The notes: generated from the letters alone by a model not told the origin. A stretch of 64,000 nt of DNA from an uncultured Bacteroidales bacterium (GCA_905234455.1 CAJOIH010000007.1:62001-126000), one strand, 5' to 3'. Counted from the first letter of the stretch, positions 51,830-61,471 are shown. Made by a program: numbers and translations.

Positions 51830-53688
51830 GGTCTCAGAATGGATTCGTATCTATTCTTGTCGAGCAGGATGTCGAAGGCTTCTTTGAGTTCCGGGTCGTT
51901 GGTGAGCGAAGCCTCGATACGGCCCACTTGGTAGTAATAGCGGCTCACGATCTCAAGTCGCAGCAGGTCCTCGATGTCCTTGCGGTTTTTGACGAGATCG
52001 TTCTCTTTGTCGGTCAGCAGTTCTTTCTCCAGGTTCTCGATTTGGGTGCCGATACTCTCGAGATAGCCTTCTTCCTTGGCCCATTTCTTGAGCTCTTTTA
52101 GTTTTTTCTCACTCTCGGTGGTGTAGGTGAAGCCTTTGTCCTTGACGAACTTCATGAAGTCGTTGTAGGTGGCGTCGTCAATGCGGAACTCCTTGGCCGG
52201 GGCGATGCTAGGGTGTTCGAAGACGTATTTGGTGGCGTAGTCGAAGATGTAGCTCTTGCCGTAGAGGTAGGCGGTGGCGGTGGAGTATTTGATGGGTTCG
52301 ACTTTCACGTCGGGCATGATGCCGTGGCCTTCGTAGACGGTACGGCCAGCCGCAGTCTTGAAGGGCTTGCCGAGGGTGTCTTGGGTTTTGAGCGCGTCCG
52401 TCTCCAACTTCCTGTTTTTAGAGTAGTCTATTTCCTGGATGCAGCGACCGCTGGGGATGTAGTATTTGGCCACGGTGACTTTCACCTGGGTGTTGTATGA
52501 CAGGGGCAGGATGTTCTGCACCAGTCCTTTGCCGAAGGTACGTTGGCCGATGACGACGCCGCGGTCGTAGTCCTGGATGGAGCCGGCGAGGATCTCGCTG
52601 GCCGAGGCGCTGCCGCCGTCGACGAGGATGGCCAGGGGCAGTTGCTCGTCCACAGGCAGGTTGGTGGTGCCGTACATGCTGGCGGCGTGTTGGGCTTTGC
52701 CTTTGGTGGCGACCACGGGTTTGCCTTGGGGGATGAAGAAGTTGACGATGTCGACGGCCTCGTTCATCAGTCCGCCGCCGTTGCCTCTGAGGTCGATGAT
52801 GAAGCCTTTCAGGTCATGTTCCTTCTTCATGTCGAGGAGATGCTGTTTCATCTCGTTGGCGGCGTTTTTGGTGAAGCTGCCGAAGCTCACGTAGCCGATG
52901 CCGTTGTCGAACACGGTGGCGTACGACACATTGTCGATCTTCACCTTTTCGCGTTTCATGGTGAACTCGATGGGTTGTTCCACACCGTAGCGCTTGACTT
53001 TGAGGGTCACCTCGGTGCCGGGCTGTCCCTTGAGCAGTTCGCTCACCTGGTCGGTAGGTTTCTTATGGGCATCAATACCGTTGACCGAGAGGATGGCGTC
53101 GCCGGCTTGGAGTCCGGCTTTCTGTGCGGGCCAGCCCTCATAGGGTTCGGAGATGCGGGTATATTCGCCGTCGTATTGGATGAGGGCGCCGATGCCGCCG
53201 TATTCGCCGGTGGTCATCAGCTTGTAGTTTTCGATTTCCGACTCGGGGATAAACACAGTGTAGGGGTCGAGGCCGTCGAGCATGGCGTCGATGGCGGCTT
53301 CGTTGAGTTCGGCGGGGTTGATCTCATCCACATAGTTCAGGTTGAGTTCGCGGAGCAGGCTGTTGTAGATGTCGATGCTCTTGGAGATCTCGAAGTTGTT
53401 CTGTTTCTCCTGGCTGAATGCCGTGGCGGGCAGCAGCAGCATGACGAAGACGGCGATGGCGGGCACGGGGTCGTATCCGCTGCCGCCCCAGGGGTTGCAC
53501 GAGAGCACCCGTTTGACGGTGAGCCAGCCGCCTTTGAAGGCGCCGTATTTCTGTAGGGCCTCGATGCCGTAGTTCGAGCAGGTGGGGGTGTAACGGCAGG
53601 CTTTGCCGAGCCAAGGCGACAAAGTGATCTGATAGAGCCTGATGAGCAGGATGAACAGGCTAGTGAGGGGTCTGAAGCGATGTTTCAT
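51826..53688 (-). CDS. YidD-S41 C-terminal processing protease fusion
   Basis: 620 residues in one open frame. Residues 1-76 are a complete YidD (membrane insertion factor): [31 protein letters not shown] and [14 protein letters not shown] hydrophobic segment [17 protein letters not shown] (77-93) follows, then a tail-specific protease: PDZ (about 155-250), RGNGGGLM, catalytic GGSASASE (358-365) and Lys in TFGKGLVQ (K387). These are normally two adjacent genes. The fusion would place the protease in the periplasm, anchored by the joined YidD. It overlaps rnpA upstream by 29 nt. Confidence 0.88.
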   Translation of the reverse strand: MKHRFRPLTSLFILLIRLYQITLSPWLGKACRYTPTCSNYGIEALQKYGAFKGGWLTVKRVLSCNPWGGSGYDPVPAIAVFVMLLLPATAFSQEKQNNFEISKSIDIYNSLLRELNLNYVDEINPAELNEAAIDAMLDGLDPYTVFIPESEIENYKLMTTGEYGGIGALIQYDGEYTRISEPYEGWPAQKAGLQAGDAILSVNGIDAHKKPTDQVSELLKGQPGTEVTLKVKRYGVEQPIEFTMKREKVKIDNVSYATVFDNGIGYVSFGSFTKNAANEMKQHLLDMKKEHDLKGFIIDLRGNGGGLMNEAVDIVNFFIPQGKPVVATKGKAQHAASMYGTTNLPVDEQLPLAILVDGGSASASEILAGSIQDYDRGVVIGQRTFGKGLVQNILPLSYNTQVKVTVAKYYIPSGRCIQEIDYSKNRKLETDALKTQDTLGKPFKTAAGRTVYEGHGIMPDVKVEPIKYSTATAYLYGKSYIFDYATKYVFEHPSIAPAKEFRIDDATYNDFMKFVKDKGFTYTTESEKKLKELKKWAKEEGYLESIGTQIENLEKELLTDKENDLVKNRKDIEDLLRLEIVSRYYYQVGRIEASLTNDPELKEAFDILLDKNRYESILRP

Positions 53689-54061
53689 ATCTCTTGATAA
53701 GTTCGTTGACGGCTTTCGCGGTCTTGTCGAGCATACTCTCGTAGGAATGGATGACTGTTGCGTTATATACTAACGCCACATCGAGCGAAATAGTATCGCG
53801 GTGGCAGATTTCGTAGAGCTTGGCTTTGTTTTTGCGCCAAGCCTCGCGGACGAGGCGTTTCACGCGGTTGCGCTTGATGGCGTGGTGGAAGCGTTTTTTC
53901 GACACGGAGAGCAGGAGCCTGCAGGTCACGGGCTTGTCGCCGACGGGTCTCACCAGAAACACGACACGGTAGGGATAAGACGAAAAACCAGCCCCTTTCT
54001 GGAAGAGGGACTGGATTTCGCTTTCCTTGCAGATACGTTCGTATTTTGGGAAATCTTCCAT
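53660..54061 (-). CDS. rnpA: Ribonuclease P protein component
   Basis: 133 residues. The conserved RnpA core [25 protein letters not shown] (about 55-79) binds the P RNA and the tRNA leader; [17 protein letters not shown] is the N-terminal strand. It precedes yidD, the usual bacterial order. Here rpmH is not upstream; hemD is, ending directly at this start codon (TAA followed by ATG). Confidence 0.95.
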   Translation of the reverse strand: MEDFPKYERICKESEIQSLFQKGAGFSSYPYRVVFLVRPVGDKPVTCRLLLSVSKKRFHHAIKRNRVKRLVREAWRKNKAKLYEICHRDTISLDVALVYNATVIHSYESMLDKTAKAVNELIKRYETSLQTPH

Positions 54062-54826
54062 TTATTTCTTTTTGTTCTTCTTGGCTTCGGCGGCCAGGAA
54101 CTCCTCGATGGCCATGGTCATCGAAGGGGCCGTTGGCGTGGGGGCGCGGAAGTCGAGGTTGAATCCGGCGTCGGTGATGGCTTTGCAGGTGGCGTCGCCA
54201 AAGCCTCCGATGGCCACTTCCTTTTGCTTGAACTTCGGGAAGTTGGCCTTCAGCGACTCGATGCCTGCGGGGCTGAAGAACACCAGCATGTCGTAGTCGC
54301 CGATGGTGATGGTCTTGGTGAGGTCGGCCGACACGGTGCGGAACATCACGGCCTTGGTGACGTTGATCTTGGCCTCGGCCAGCATGTCCATGGCGGTGTC
54401 GGAGCTGATATCGGAGCAGCAGTAGAGGTAGTTCTCGTCCTTGTGTTTCTTGATAATCTCAAGCAGGTCCTCGAACTTCTGGTTGCCGTAGAACACCTTG
54501 CGTTTGCGGTATTGCACATAGCGTTGCAGGTACAGGGCGGTCGACTCGTTGATGCAGAAGTACTTCAAGGTCTCAGGCACGGCGTAGCGCATCTCCTTGG
54601 CGGCTCTGAAGAAGTGGTCGACGGCGTTGCGGCTGGACAGGATGATAGCGGTATATTCAGGCAACTTGATGTGGTTCTGACGCAGTTCGCTGGCGGTGAC
54701 ACCCTCCAGCTTGATGAACTTCTCGAAGGTGAAGTTGACCCCGTATTTCTTCATCAGGTCGCCGAAGGGGGTCTTGGCGATATCAACCGGCTGGGGTTGC
54801 GATATCAATATGTTTTTGATCTTCAT
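54062..54826 (-). CDS. hemD: Uroporphyrinogen-III synthase
   Basis: 254 residues from ATG 54826. HemD is weakly conserved but the layout fits: ILISQPQP at the N-terminus, YTAIILSSRNAVDHFF, the CSDISSDTAMDML strand, FRTVSADLT, MLVFFSPAGIESLKANFP and the C-terminal VAIGGFGDATCKAI. It closes the tetrapyrrole ring for heme. The Lys-rich tail (AAEAKKNKKK) is unusual. Directly abuts rnpA and follows the DUF4271 gene by 11 nt. Confidence 0.86.
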   Translation of the reverse strand: MKIKNILISQPQPVDIAKTPFGDLMKKYGVNFTFEKFIKLEGVTASELRQNHIKLPEYTAIILSSRNAVDHFFRAAKEMRYAVPETLKYFCINESTALYLQRYVQYRKRKVFYGNQKFEDLLEIIKKHKDENYLYCCSDISSDTAMDMLAEAKINVTKAVMFRTVSADLTKTITIGDYDMLVFFSPAGIESLKANFPKFKQKEVAIGGFGDATCKAITDAGFNLDFRAPTPTAPSMTMAIEEFLAAEAKKNKKK

Positions 54827-54837
54827 TTGTTTACTGG

Positions 54838-55602
54838 TTAAAGAACAGTGTTGTTGGCGAAAAACCGCGTCGCCGCTGTAAAAAGGAGTACGACGGGTAC
54901 AATTTCGAGGGTGCAAAAATACAAAAAAATGTAAAACGACGGCATTTTTGAAAAAACTCTCGTCTCGACAAACTCGAGAAACACCTTGAACACAGTCCCA
55001 ACAAAAATGATGCCGACGCCAATCCAGACCATGATGGAGCTGGGGATGTAGAGGATCAGCAGCAGGACGATCAGGAGGGCTGAGAAGCTATAGGTGGATA
55101 TGGAGAGGTCGACGGTGGTCTGGCGGGCCACGACATCTTTCTGCTGGAACAGCCAGCTGACCAGGGCGAAGGCCAGGTAGCGCAGGACGACCCATCCGGC
55201 GGCGCAGCCGCAGAGGATGGCAAAGAAGCTGAAGCTGTTGTACTGCGACACGTCGCGCGAGATGATGACGAAGGACTTTTGGACGAACAGGGCCACCATG
55301 GAGATATAGCAGAGGAAGAAGCTGTATCCGATGAAGCTGGAGGTGGGGTTCCACTCGCGCAGCAGCTGGTTGGTATGCGCCACGCCGGAGGGCACCGACA
55401 GCAGTTGCCGGAACTGGCGGGGGTAGACCTGCTTGTTGACGACCACCAGCAGCAGCACTACCGCCAGGATGATCAGATTCCAGCCCTCAAGCACTTCGTG
55501 GGTAACCCGTTCCATAGGGCTGATCACCCCTTCAAAACCCGATGTGACAAAATTGGAAAACATGGTCTTCGTGTTCGGCAACACCTTTATATTAATGATC
55601 AA
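54838..55602 (-). CDS. DUF4271 membrane protein
   Basis: 254 residues from TTG 55602, which overlaps the preceding stop as TTGA; an in-frame ATG at 55563 would give 241. About six membrane helices (near 42-56, 90-108, 122-150, 168-190, 192-210, 228-246) and the segment SSFIGYSFFLCYISM. DUF4271 genes commonly sit next to hemD in Bacteroidota, and the family's function is unknown. A role near heme synthesis is only a guess from linkage. Confidence 0.8.
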   Translation of the reverse strand: MIINIKVLPNTKTMFSNFVTSGFEGVISPMERVTHEVLEGWNLIILAVVLLLVVVNKQVYPRQFRQLLSVPSGVAHTNQLLREWNPTSSFIGYSFFLCYISMVALFVQKSFVIISRDVSQYNSFSFFAILCGCAAGWVVLRYLAFALVSWLFQQKDVVARQTTVDLSISTYSFSALLIVLLLILYIPSSIMVWIGVGIIFVGTVFKVFLEFVETRVFSKMPSFYIFLYFCTLEIVPVVLLFTAATRFFANNTVL

Positions 55603-55925
55603 CCTCTGTCATAATGCGGCATCTCTTCGGGGAGGATGATGGAGAACTCCACCAGGCCGGCAGGTGTGGTCTTGGCATCGTCGTCGTACCATGGCGTTTG
55701 GTAGATCAGTTTCTTTTTTCCTTTCTTCGAGATGGTGTAGACATTAGAAACATTCTCCTTAATCATATGGCAAATCATCTCCCACGACTTGGGGTTGTGG
55801 CATTGCTCAAGATTACGATTGCGGGCGTCGCCATTCACCTCGATGGAGCTGTCGTTCTGATAGATTACGTTGCCTTCTTTGTCGCTCACCGTGACAGCGA
55901 TATTGATACCTTTGAAGAAATCCAT
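55599..55925 (-). CDS. Small PAS-like sensor domain protein
   Basis: 108 residues from ATG 55925. Single-domain PAS pattern: INIAVTVSDKEGNVIYQNDSS, then a hydrophilic helix region (ARNRNLEQCHNPKSWEMICHMI), YTISKKGKKKLIYQTPWYD and GLVEFSIILPEE. Cys and His are present but no ligand site can be assigned. Such stand-alone PAS proteins may sense redox state or small molecules. First gene of the DUF4271-hemD-rnpA-yidD/protease run, with a TACCTTTG box at 55957-55950. Confidence 0.75.
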   Translation of the reverse strand: MDFFKGINIAVTVSDKEGNVIYQNDSSIEVNGDARNRNLEQCHNPKSWEMICHMIKENVSNVYTISKKGKKKLIYQTPWYDDDAKTTPAGLVEFSIILPEEMPHYDRG

Positions 55926-55949
55926 AATAATTGTATTGGTAATTCGTTG

Positions 55950-55973
55950 CAAAGGTAAATCTTTTTATCTTTG
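55950..55973. promoter_or_regulatory. Divergent promoter pair for PAS-like gene and lptF/G-like gene
   Basis: Minus-strand TACCTTTG (55957-55950) and plus-strand TATCTTTG (55966-55973) face opposite genes. The region is an imperfect palindrome (TTGCAAAG...CTTTGCAA) in which each -7 box supplies a TTG to the other at 16 nt, shorter than standard. Confidence 0.58.
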
Positions 55974-55988
55974 CAATTATTCTCTGTT

Positions 55989-57380
55989 GTGAAAAAGCTA
56001 TACAAACTCATATTGAAATCCTTCTTAGGCAGTTTCGTCTTCACGTTTTTCATCGTGATCTTTGTGCTGCTGATGCAGTTTCTATGGGTTTATGTGGATG
56101 ACTTGGTGGGCAAGGGGCTGTCGTTCAAGATCATCATGGAGCTGTTTTTCCATGCCTCGGTCACCTTTGTGCCCATGGCCTTGCCGTTGGCCATCCTGCT
56201 GGCCTCGATCATGAGTTTCGGCGACTTAGGCGAGCATTACGAGCTGGTGGCCATCAAAGCCTCAGGCATCTCGGTATGGACTGCCATGCGGCCGCTCTTC
56301 ATCTTCTCGGTGATGCTCAGCGGATTGGCGTTCATCTTCTCCAACAGCATCAACCCTGTGGCCACGCTGAAGTTCAAGACCCTGCTGTTCGACGTGCGGC
56401 GGCAGAAGCTGGCGTTCGACATCAAGGAGGGCGTGTTCTACAAGGACATCGAAGACTACGTGATTTATGTGGACAAAAAAGGCGAGGACGGCAGCACCAT
56501 CTACGGGGTGAAGATCTATGACCACACCGACCATCAGGGCAACAACAAGATCATGGTGGCCGACTCGGGCGTGATGTCGCTGAGTCCCAACCAGCGCAGC
56601 ATCATCTTTACGCTGTACAACGGCTGCAACTACACGGAGGACAACTCCAACAAGGAGAACTACAAGGTCAAGCGGCCCTTTGAGCGCATGTCGTTCCGCG
56701 AGGAGCAGATCAAGTTCAGCCTGGCCAGTTTCGACTTGACGCGGTCGAGCGAGGACATGTACAAGTCGTACCAGGCAATGATGAACATCCATCAGCTCAG
56801 CACGGCCCTGGATTCGCTGGAGCGGCATTATGACACCCGGCAGGAGGACTTCAGCAGGGGATTTGAGCGGAGATTGGCAAATTATGTTGCCATTGGCAGT
56901 TCTCCGTTAACAGTTAGCAGTTCCGACACCAACAGCCAACTATCCACTACCAACTGCCAACTCGAGTGGCCTCTGATTGAGCATCTAGACCCGGCGGTAC
57001 GCACCAGGGTGCTGGAGATCGCTTCGGGGACGGCACGCACGGCCAAGGACAACGTGGCGTTTAACAAACAGGACCTGGAGGCGCAGCACCTAAACATCAA
57101 CCGGCACAAGAAGGAGTGGCACAAGAAGTTCACGTTGAGTTTCGCCTGCATCATCTTCTTCCTCATCGGGGCGCCTTTGGGCACCATCATCCGCAAGGGC
57201 GGACTGGGACTGCCCGTGGTGGTCTCGGTGCTCTTCTTCGTCATCTATTACATCATCTCCACCGTGGCGGAACGCACGGCCGAGTACGGCGACCTCAACA
57301 TGTTCTTGGGCGTGTGGCTGTCGTCGCTCATCATCCTCCCTGTGGGCTTGTTCCTTACCATCAAAGCAACCAAGAATTAA
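55989..57380 (+). CDS. LptF/LptG-family lipopolysaccharide transport permease
   Basis: 463 residues from GTG 55989. Three N-terminal membrane helices (SFLGSFVFTFFIVIFVLLMQFLW; FFHASVTFVPMALPLAILLASIMSFG; LFIFSVMLSGLAFIFSNSINP), a periplasmic beta-jellyroll (about 125-270), a long linker and three C-terminal helices. It is half of the LptB2FG ABC exporter that extracts LPS from the inner membrane. Residues about 302-325 (SSPLTVSSSDTNSQLSTTNC) are encoded by an inserted palindromic repeat within the linker. Single-gene LptF/G is usual in Bacteroidota. Followed 2 nt later by glycosyltransferase genes. Confidence 0.9.
   Translation: MKKLYKLILKSFLGSFVFTFFIVIFVLLMQFLWVYVDDLVGKGLSFKIIMELFFHASVTFVPMALPLAILLASIMSFGDLGEHYELVAIKASGISVWTAMRPLFIFSVMLSGLAFIFSNSINPVATLKFKTLLFDVRRQKLAFDIKEGVFYKDIEDYVIYVDKKGEDGSTIYGVKIYDHTDHQGNNKIMVADSGVMSLSPNQRSIIFTLYNGCNYTEDNSNKENYKVKRPFERMSFREEQIKFSLASFDLTRSSEDMYKSYQAMMNIHQLSTALDSLERHYDTRQEDFSRGFERRLANYVAIGSSPLTVSSSDTNSQLSTTNCQLEWPLIEHLDPAVRTRVLEIASGTARTAKDNVAFNKQDLEAQHLNINRHKKEWHKKFTLSFACIIFFLIGAPLGTIIRKGGLGLPVVVSVLFFVIYYIISTVAERTAEYGDLNMFLGVWLSSLIILPVGLFLTIKATKN
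56893..56962 (+). repeat. In-frame palindromic CAGTT/AACTG repeat inside the lptF/G-like gene
   Basis: The tract opens with TTGGCAGT (56893-56900) and closes with its exact reverse complement ACTGCCAA (56953-56960). In between are TTAACAGTTAGCAGTT units and, in the opposite sense, CCAAC units. It keeps the reading frame and encodes about 23 Ser/Thr/Asn-rich residues. Confidence 0.82.
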
Positions 57381-57382
57381 TC

Positions 57383-58600
57383 ATGAAGATACTCATCCTC
57401 TGCAACAAACCACCCTATCCGGCCTTCGAAGGCGGTCCCATGGCCATGAACAGCATCGTCACCGGCTTGCTCAACGCCGGCCACGAGGTGAAGATCCTGA
57501 CGGTCAACAGCCCCAAATACAAGGTCAGCTTTGACGACATCCCCGACGACTACCGACAGCGTACCGGCATCGAGCTCATCGCCGTGGACCTGCGCGTTCG
57601 GCCCTTCAAGGCGCTGAAGAACCTGTTCTCGAAAAAGTCGTACCACGTGGAGCGCTTCATCTCGAAGGACTTCACCAACCGGCTCATCGAGGTGCTGAAG
57701 GCCGACATCTACGACGTGGTGCAGCTGGAGACCCTTTTCATGACCCCTTATGTGGAGACCATCCGCAAATACACCAAGGCCAGCATCGTGCTGCGCGCCC
57801 ATAACGTGGAACATCTCATCTGGGAACGCATCGCCAAAGGCACCCGTTTCTTCCTGAAACGCGCCTACATCAAGCATCTGGCCAGGACGCTGAAGAACTA
57901 CGAGCTCAACGCCATCAGCCAGGTCGACGGTCTCGCCGCCATCACCCGTAAGGACGCCGCCTTCTTCCGCAAGTACTGCGCCACTCCCACCATCGACATC
58001 CCCTTCGGCGTGTATCCCGAGGAGTTTACGCCCAATTTCGAGATCGACGGCAAGCCCACGTTTTATCATATCGGCTCGATGAACTGGATGCCCAACGAGG
58101 AAGGCATCCAATGGTTCATCGACGACTGTCTGCAGGCCGTGGTGGAGAAGACGCCCGACTTCGTGTTTCACCTGGCCGGCCGCCACATGCCTGAGTGGCT
58201 CAACGAGCTAAAGAACCCCCATGTGGACGTAGTGGGCGAGGTGGCCGATGCCAAGGAGTTCGTGGCCAACCACGACGTCGCCATCGTACCCCTGCTCTCA
58301 GGCAGTGGCATCCGCATCAAGATCATCGAGTCGATGGCCATGGGTAAGACCGTCATCACCACCCAGATCGGCGCCGAGGGCATCCTGTACGACGAGGACG
58401 TCAACCTCATCATCGCCGAGAACAAGGCTAAGATGGCCGAGGCCATACGCCGCATCAACGAGAACCCTGCCATGGCCGTGGAAATCGGCAAGGCCGCCAG
58501 GAAGCTCGTCGAAGAGGTTTACGACAACCGCAAACTCATCGAACGCCTTCTGATGTTCTACCAACAAATCAAGCCCTCCTCGAAAATCACTTTTGTATAA
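57383..58600 (+). CDS. GT4-type glycosyltransferase
   Basis: 405 residues from ATG 57383. GT-B fold: N-terminal NKPPYPAFEGGPMAMN with a glycine-rich acceptor loop, RAHNVEHLIWERIAKG, HIGSMNWMPNEEGIQWF (start of the donor domain) and LLSGSGIRIKIIESMAMGKTVITT (E-x7-E-like donor site). It probably adds a sugar to a lipid-linked or LPS glycan. It is followed 3 nt later by a second GT4 gene of similar build and preceded by the LPS permease gene, which suggests an envelope-glycan role. Confidence 0.9.
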   Translation: MKILILCNKPPYPAFEGGPMAMNSIVTGLLNAGHEVKILTVNSPKYKVSFDDIPDDYRQRTGIELIAVDLRVRPFKALKNLFSKKSYHVERFISKDFTNRLIEVLKADIYDVVQLETLFMTPYVETIRKYTKASIVLRAHNVEHLIWERIAKGTRFFLKRAYIKHLARTLKNYELNAISQVDGLAAITRKDAAFFRKYCATPTIDIPFGVYPEEFTPNFEIDGKPTFYHIGSMNWMPNEEGIQWFIDDCLQAVVEKTPDFVFHLAGRHMPEWLNELKNPHVDVVGEVADAKEFVANHDVAIVPLLSGSGIRIKIIESMAMGKTVITTQIGAEGILYDEDVNLIIAENKAKMAEAIRRINENPAMAVEIGKAARKLVEEVYDNRKLIERLLMFYQQIKPSSKITFV

Positions 58601-58603
58601 GCC

Positions 58604-59785
58604 ATGAAGATCTTCGTACTCCTTCCCCGCATCCCCTACCCTCTTGAGAAAGGCGACAAGCTCAGGGCTTACAACCAAATCAAGCAGCTCGCCAAGAACA
58701 ACGAGATCGTGCTGTGCGCCTTGAACGACAAGAACATCGATCAGCAGAAGGCTTTCCAGGCCCTTCAACCCTATTGCGGCTCCATCAACTTCATCAAGCT
58801 GTCGAAACTCCGCATCCTGACGGGACTGATCCGTGCTTTCTTCAAGGGGTTGCCCATGCAATGCGGCTATTTCTACAACCGCCAAGCCGCCCGCAAGGTG
58901 GATACCCTTATTGCCAAGCACCAGCCCGACATGCTCTATGGACAGCTAGTCCGCGTGGCCGAGTACATCCGCCACAAAGACATCCCGAAAGCCATTGACT
59001 ATCAAGACGTTTTCTCCTATGGCATGAAACGCCGCCGCGATATCGCCTCGTGGATCACCCGGCCGGTCTACCATATGGAATACCAACGGCTGTGCCGTTA
59101 CGAGGCCAAGGTGTTTGACGAGTTTGACGTAAAGACCATCATCAGCCAACCCGACCGCGACCTCATCCCCCACCCCAAGCATGAGGAAATCTTGATCATC
59201 CCCAACGGCGTGGACCATGAGTATTTCAGGCCCCGGCAGGAGGAGAAACGCTACGATGTGGTGTTCACCGGCAACATGAGCTATGCTCCCAACGTGAACG
59301 CTGTGGATTATCTTTCCAATGAGATTCTGCCAATAGTATGGAAAACACTGCCGGAAGCCAAGATGTACATCGCCGGTGCCACGCCCGACCCCAAGGTGAA
59401 GAAAGCCGCTTCGGACCGTATCGTGGTGAGCGGCTGGCTCGATGACATCCGCGACGCTTATGCCCAGAGCCGAGTGTTCATCGCCCCGATGCGCATCGGC
59501 ACGGGACTGCAAAACAAGCTGTTGGAGGCCATGTCGATGGGATTGCCCGCCATCACCACGCCCTTGGCCAACGCCTCATTGGGTGCCAAGCCCAACGAAG
59601 AAATCTTGGTCGGCAACAACGCCGAGGAGCTGGCGAAGCATATCATCACCCTTTTGACTGACCAAGGGAAAGCAGCGCAGATCGCCCAAGCCGGTTACGA
59701 CTTTACCAACCGCGTGTATGATTGGGGCAAATCTACCGAAATACTAGAATCAGAAATGAAAAAACTCCTCACTCCTAACCCCTAA
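58604..59785 (+). CDS. GT4-type glycosyltransferase, second copy
   Basis: 393 residues. PRIPYPLEKGDKLRAYNQIKQLAK at the N-terminus and VVFTGNMSYAPNVNAVDYLSNEILP match the PEP-CTERM/exosortase-type or TIGR03087-like GT4 group. The donor site is PMRIGTGLQNKLLEAMSMGLPAITT. Homologous in layout to the gene before it (3-nt gap). Its last codons (KKLLTPNP) and stop lie in a CTCCTCACTCCTAAC simple repeat. Acceptor and sugar unknown. Confidence 0.88.
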   Translation: MKIFVLLPRIPYPLEKGDKLRAYNQIKQLAKNNEIVLCALNDKNIDQQKAFQALQPYCGSINFIKLSKLRILTGLIRAFFKGLPMQCGYFYNRQAARKVDTLIAKHQPDMLYGQLVRVAEYIRHKDIPKAIDYQDVFSYGMKRRRDIASWITRPVYHMEYQRLCRYEAKVFDEFDVKTIISQPDRDLIPHPKHEEILIIPNGVDHEYFRPRQEEKRYDVVFTGNMSYAPNVNAVDYLSNEILPIVWKTLPEAKMYIAGATPDPKVKKAASDRIVVSGWLDDIRDAYAQSRVFIAPMRIGTGLQNKLLEAMSMGLPAITTPLANASLGAKPNEEILVGNNAEELAKHIITLLTDQGKAAQIAQAGYDFTNRVYDWGKSTEILESEMKKLLTPNP

Positions 59786-59793
59786 CTCCTCAC
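59763..59793 (-). repeat. Simple GTGAGGAGTTAG-type repeat, reverse copy
   Basis: Reverse orientation of the tracts at 2921 and 32809, with one extra unit. It supplies the last codons and TAA of the glycosyltransferase gene and ends 4 nt before the ettA ATG. Confidence 0.82.
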
Positions 59794-59797
59794 TATT

Positions 59798-61468
59798 ATG
59801 GTTGACGACAAAAAAATCATCTTCTCGATGGTCGGCGTAAGCAAGATCATCCCGCCGTCGAGACAAATCCTGAAAGACATCTATCTCTCGTTCTTCTACG
59901 GCGCCAAGATCGGCATCATCGGCTTGAATGGTGCGGGTAAATCCACCCTGTTGCGCATCATCGCCGGCAAGGAGAAATCCTACAACGGTGAAGTGGTGTT
60001 CTCGCCCGGCTACTCGGTGGGCATGCTCGACCAGGAGCCGCAGCTCGACGACAACAAGACCGTCCGCCAGGTGGTGGAGGAAGGCGTGCAGGAGATTGTG
60101 GACATCCTCAAGGAATATGAAGACATCAACAACCAATTCGCCGAGCCCGACGCGGACTTCGACAAGCTCATTGCCCGTCAGGGTGAGCTGACCGAGCTCA
60201 TCGAGCAGCACGACGCCTGGGAGTTGGACAGCAAGCTGGAACGCGCCATGGACGCACTTAACTGTCCCGAAGGCGACACCCCGGTGAAGAACCTCTCGGG
60301 CGGTGAGCGCCGCCGTGTGGCCCTCTGCCGCCTGCTGCTGCAAGAGCCCGACATCCTGCTGTTGGACGAGCCCACCAACCACCTCGACGCCGAGAGCATC
60401 CAATGGCTGGAGAGCCACCTGCAGCAATACAAGGGCACCGTCATCGCCGTCACCCACGACCGTTACTTCCTCGACCATGTGGCCGGCTGGATCCTCGAAC
60501 TCGACCGTGGCGAAGGCATCCCGTGGAAAGGCAACTACTCGTCGTGGCTCGACCAGAAGACCGCCCGCCTCGCCATGGAAGAAAAGACCGAGAGCAAGCG
60601 CCGCAAGACCCTCGAAAGAGAGCTGGAGTGGGTACGCATGGCCCCGAAAGCCCGTCACGCCAAGGGCAAAGCCCGTTTGGAGTCGTACGAGAAGATGCTC
60701 AACGAAGACGTGAAGGAAAAGGAAGAGAAACTTGAGATCTACATCCCCAACGGTGACCGCCTCGGTGCAAAAGTCATTGAAGCACATGATGTTACTAAGG
60801 CTTACGGCGACAAACTATTGTTTGAAAACCTGAACTTCAGCCTGCCTCAGGGCGGCATCGTGGGTGTGATCGGTCCCAACGGCGCAGGCAAGACTACCTT
60901 GTTCCGTCTCATCATGGGCTTGGAAAAGCCCGATTCAGGTACTTTCGAGGTCGGCGAGACCGTAAAGATTGGCTATGTGGACCAGCAGCATGCCGAGATC
61001 GACCCGGAGAAGACCGTCTGGGAGGTCATCAGCGGTGGCAACGAGCTCATTCAGCTGGGCAAGCGCAGCATGAACTCCAGGGCTTACGTGTCGCGTTTCA
61101 ACTTCGGCGGCACCGACCAGCAGAAGAAGGCCGGTGTGCTGTCGGGCGGTGAGCGCAACCGCATGCACCTGGCCCTCACCCTGAAGCAGGAAGCCAACGT
61201 GCTGCTTTTGGACGAGCCCACCAACGACATCGACGTGAACACCCTCCGTGCCTTGGAGGAAGGTCTGGAGAACTTCGCCGGCTGCGCCGTCATCATCAGC
61301 CACGACCGCTGGTTCCTCGACCGTGTAGCCACCCACATCCTCGCCTTCGAGGGCAACTCGCAAGTGTATTTCTTCGAGGGCAGCTACTCCGAGTATGAGG
61401 AAAACAAGCTGAAACGCCTCGGCAACGTCGAGCCTAAACGCTTCCGTTACAAGAAACTCAAAGAATAA
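59798..61468 (+). CDS. ettA: ABC-F protein EttA (energy-dependent translational throttle)
   Basis: 556 residues with two ATPase cassettes. Walker A GLNGAGKST (42-50) and GPNGAGKTT, signatures LSGGERRRVAL and LSGGERNRMHL, Walker B LLLDEPTNHLD and LLLDEPTNDID. The P-site tRNA interaction motif region and the arm domain (after GIPWKGNYSSWLDQK, then a charged helix linker) mark EttA among ABC-F proteins. There are no membrane helices. It binds the ribosomal E site and gates the first elongation step according to ATP level. Three nt before the DUF4296 gene. Confidence 0.95.
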   Translation: MVDDKKIIFSMVGVSKIIPPSRQILKDIYLSFFYGAKIGIIGLNGAGKSTLLRIIAGKEKSYNGEVVFSPGYSVGMLDQEPQLDDNKTVRQVVEEGVQEIVDILKEYEDINNQFAEPDADFDKLIARQGELTELIEQHDAWELDSKLERAMDALNCPEGDTPVKNLSGGERRRVALCRLLLQEPDILLLDEPTNHLDAESIQWLESHLQQYKGTVIAVTHDRYFLDHVAGWILELDRGEGIPWKGNYSSWLDQKTARLAMEEKTESKRRKTLERELEWVRMAPKARHAKGKARLESYEKMLNEDVKEKEEKLEIYIPNGDRLGAKVIEAHDVTKAYGDKLLFENLNFSLPQGGIVGVIGPNGAGKTTLFRLIMGLEKPDSGTFEVGETVKIGYVDQQHAEIDPEKTVWEVISGGNELIQLGKRSMNSRAYVSRFNFGGTDQQKKAGVLSGGERNRMHLALTLKQEANVLLLDEPTNDIDVNTLRALEEGLENFAGCAVIISHDRWFLDRVATHILAFEGNSQVYFFEGSYSEYEENKLKRLGNVEPKRFRYKKLKE

Positions 61469-61471
61469 GCC

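Noticed and set aside
57116-57382. Extended N-terminus of the first GT4 glycosyltransferase
   Set aside because: This part overlaps the C-terminal helices of the LptF/G gene in another frame; MKILILCNKPPYP at 57383 is the normal GT-B start.
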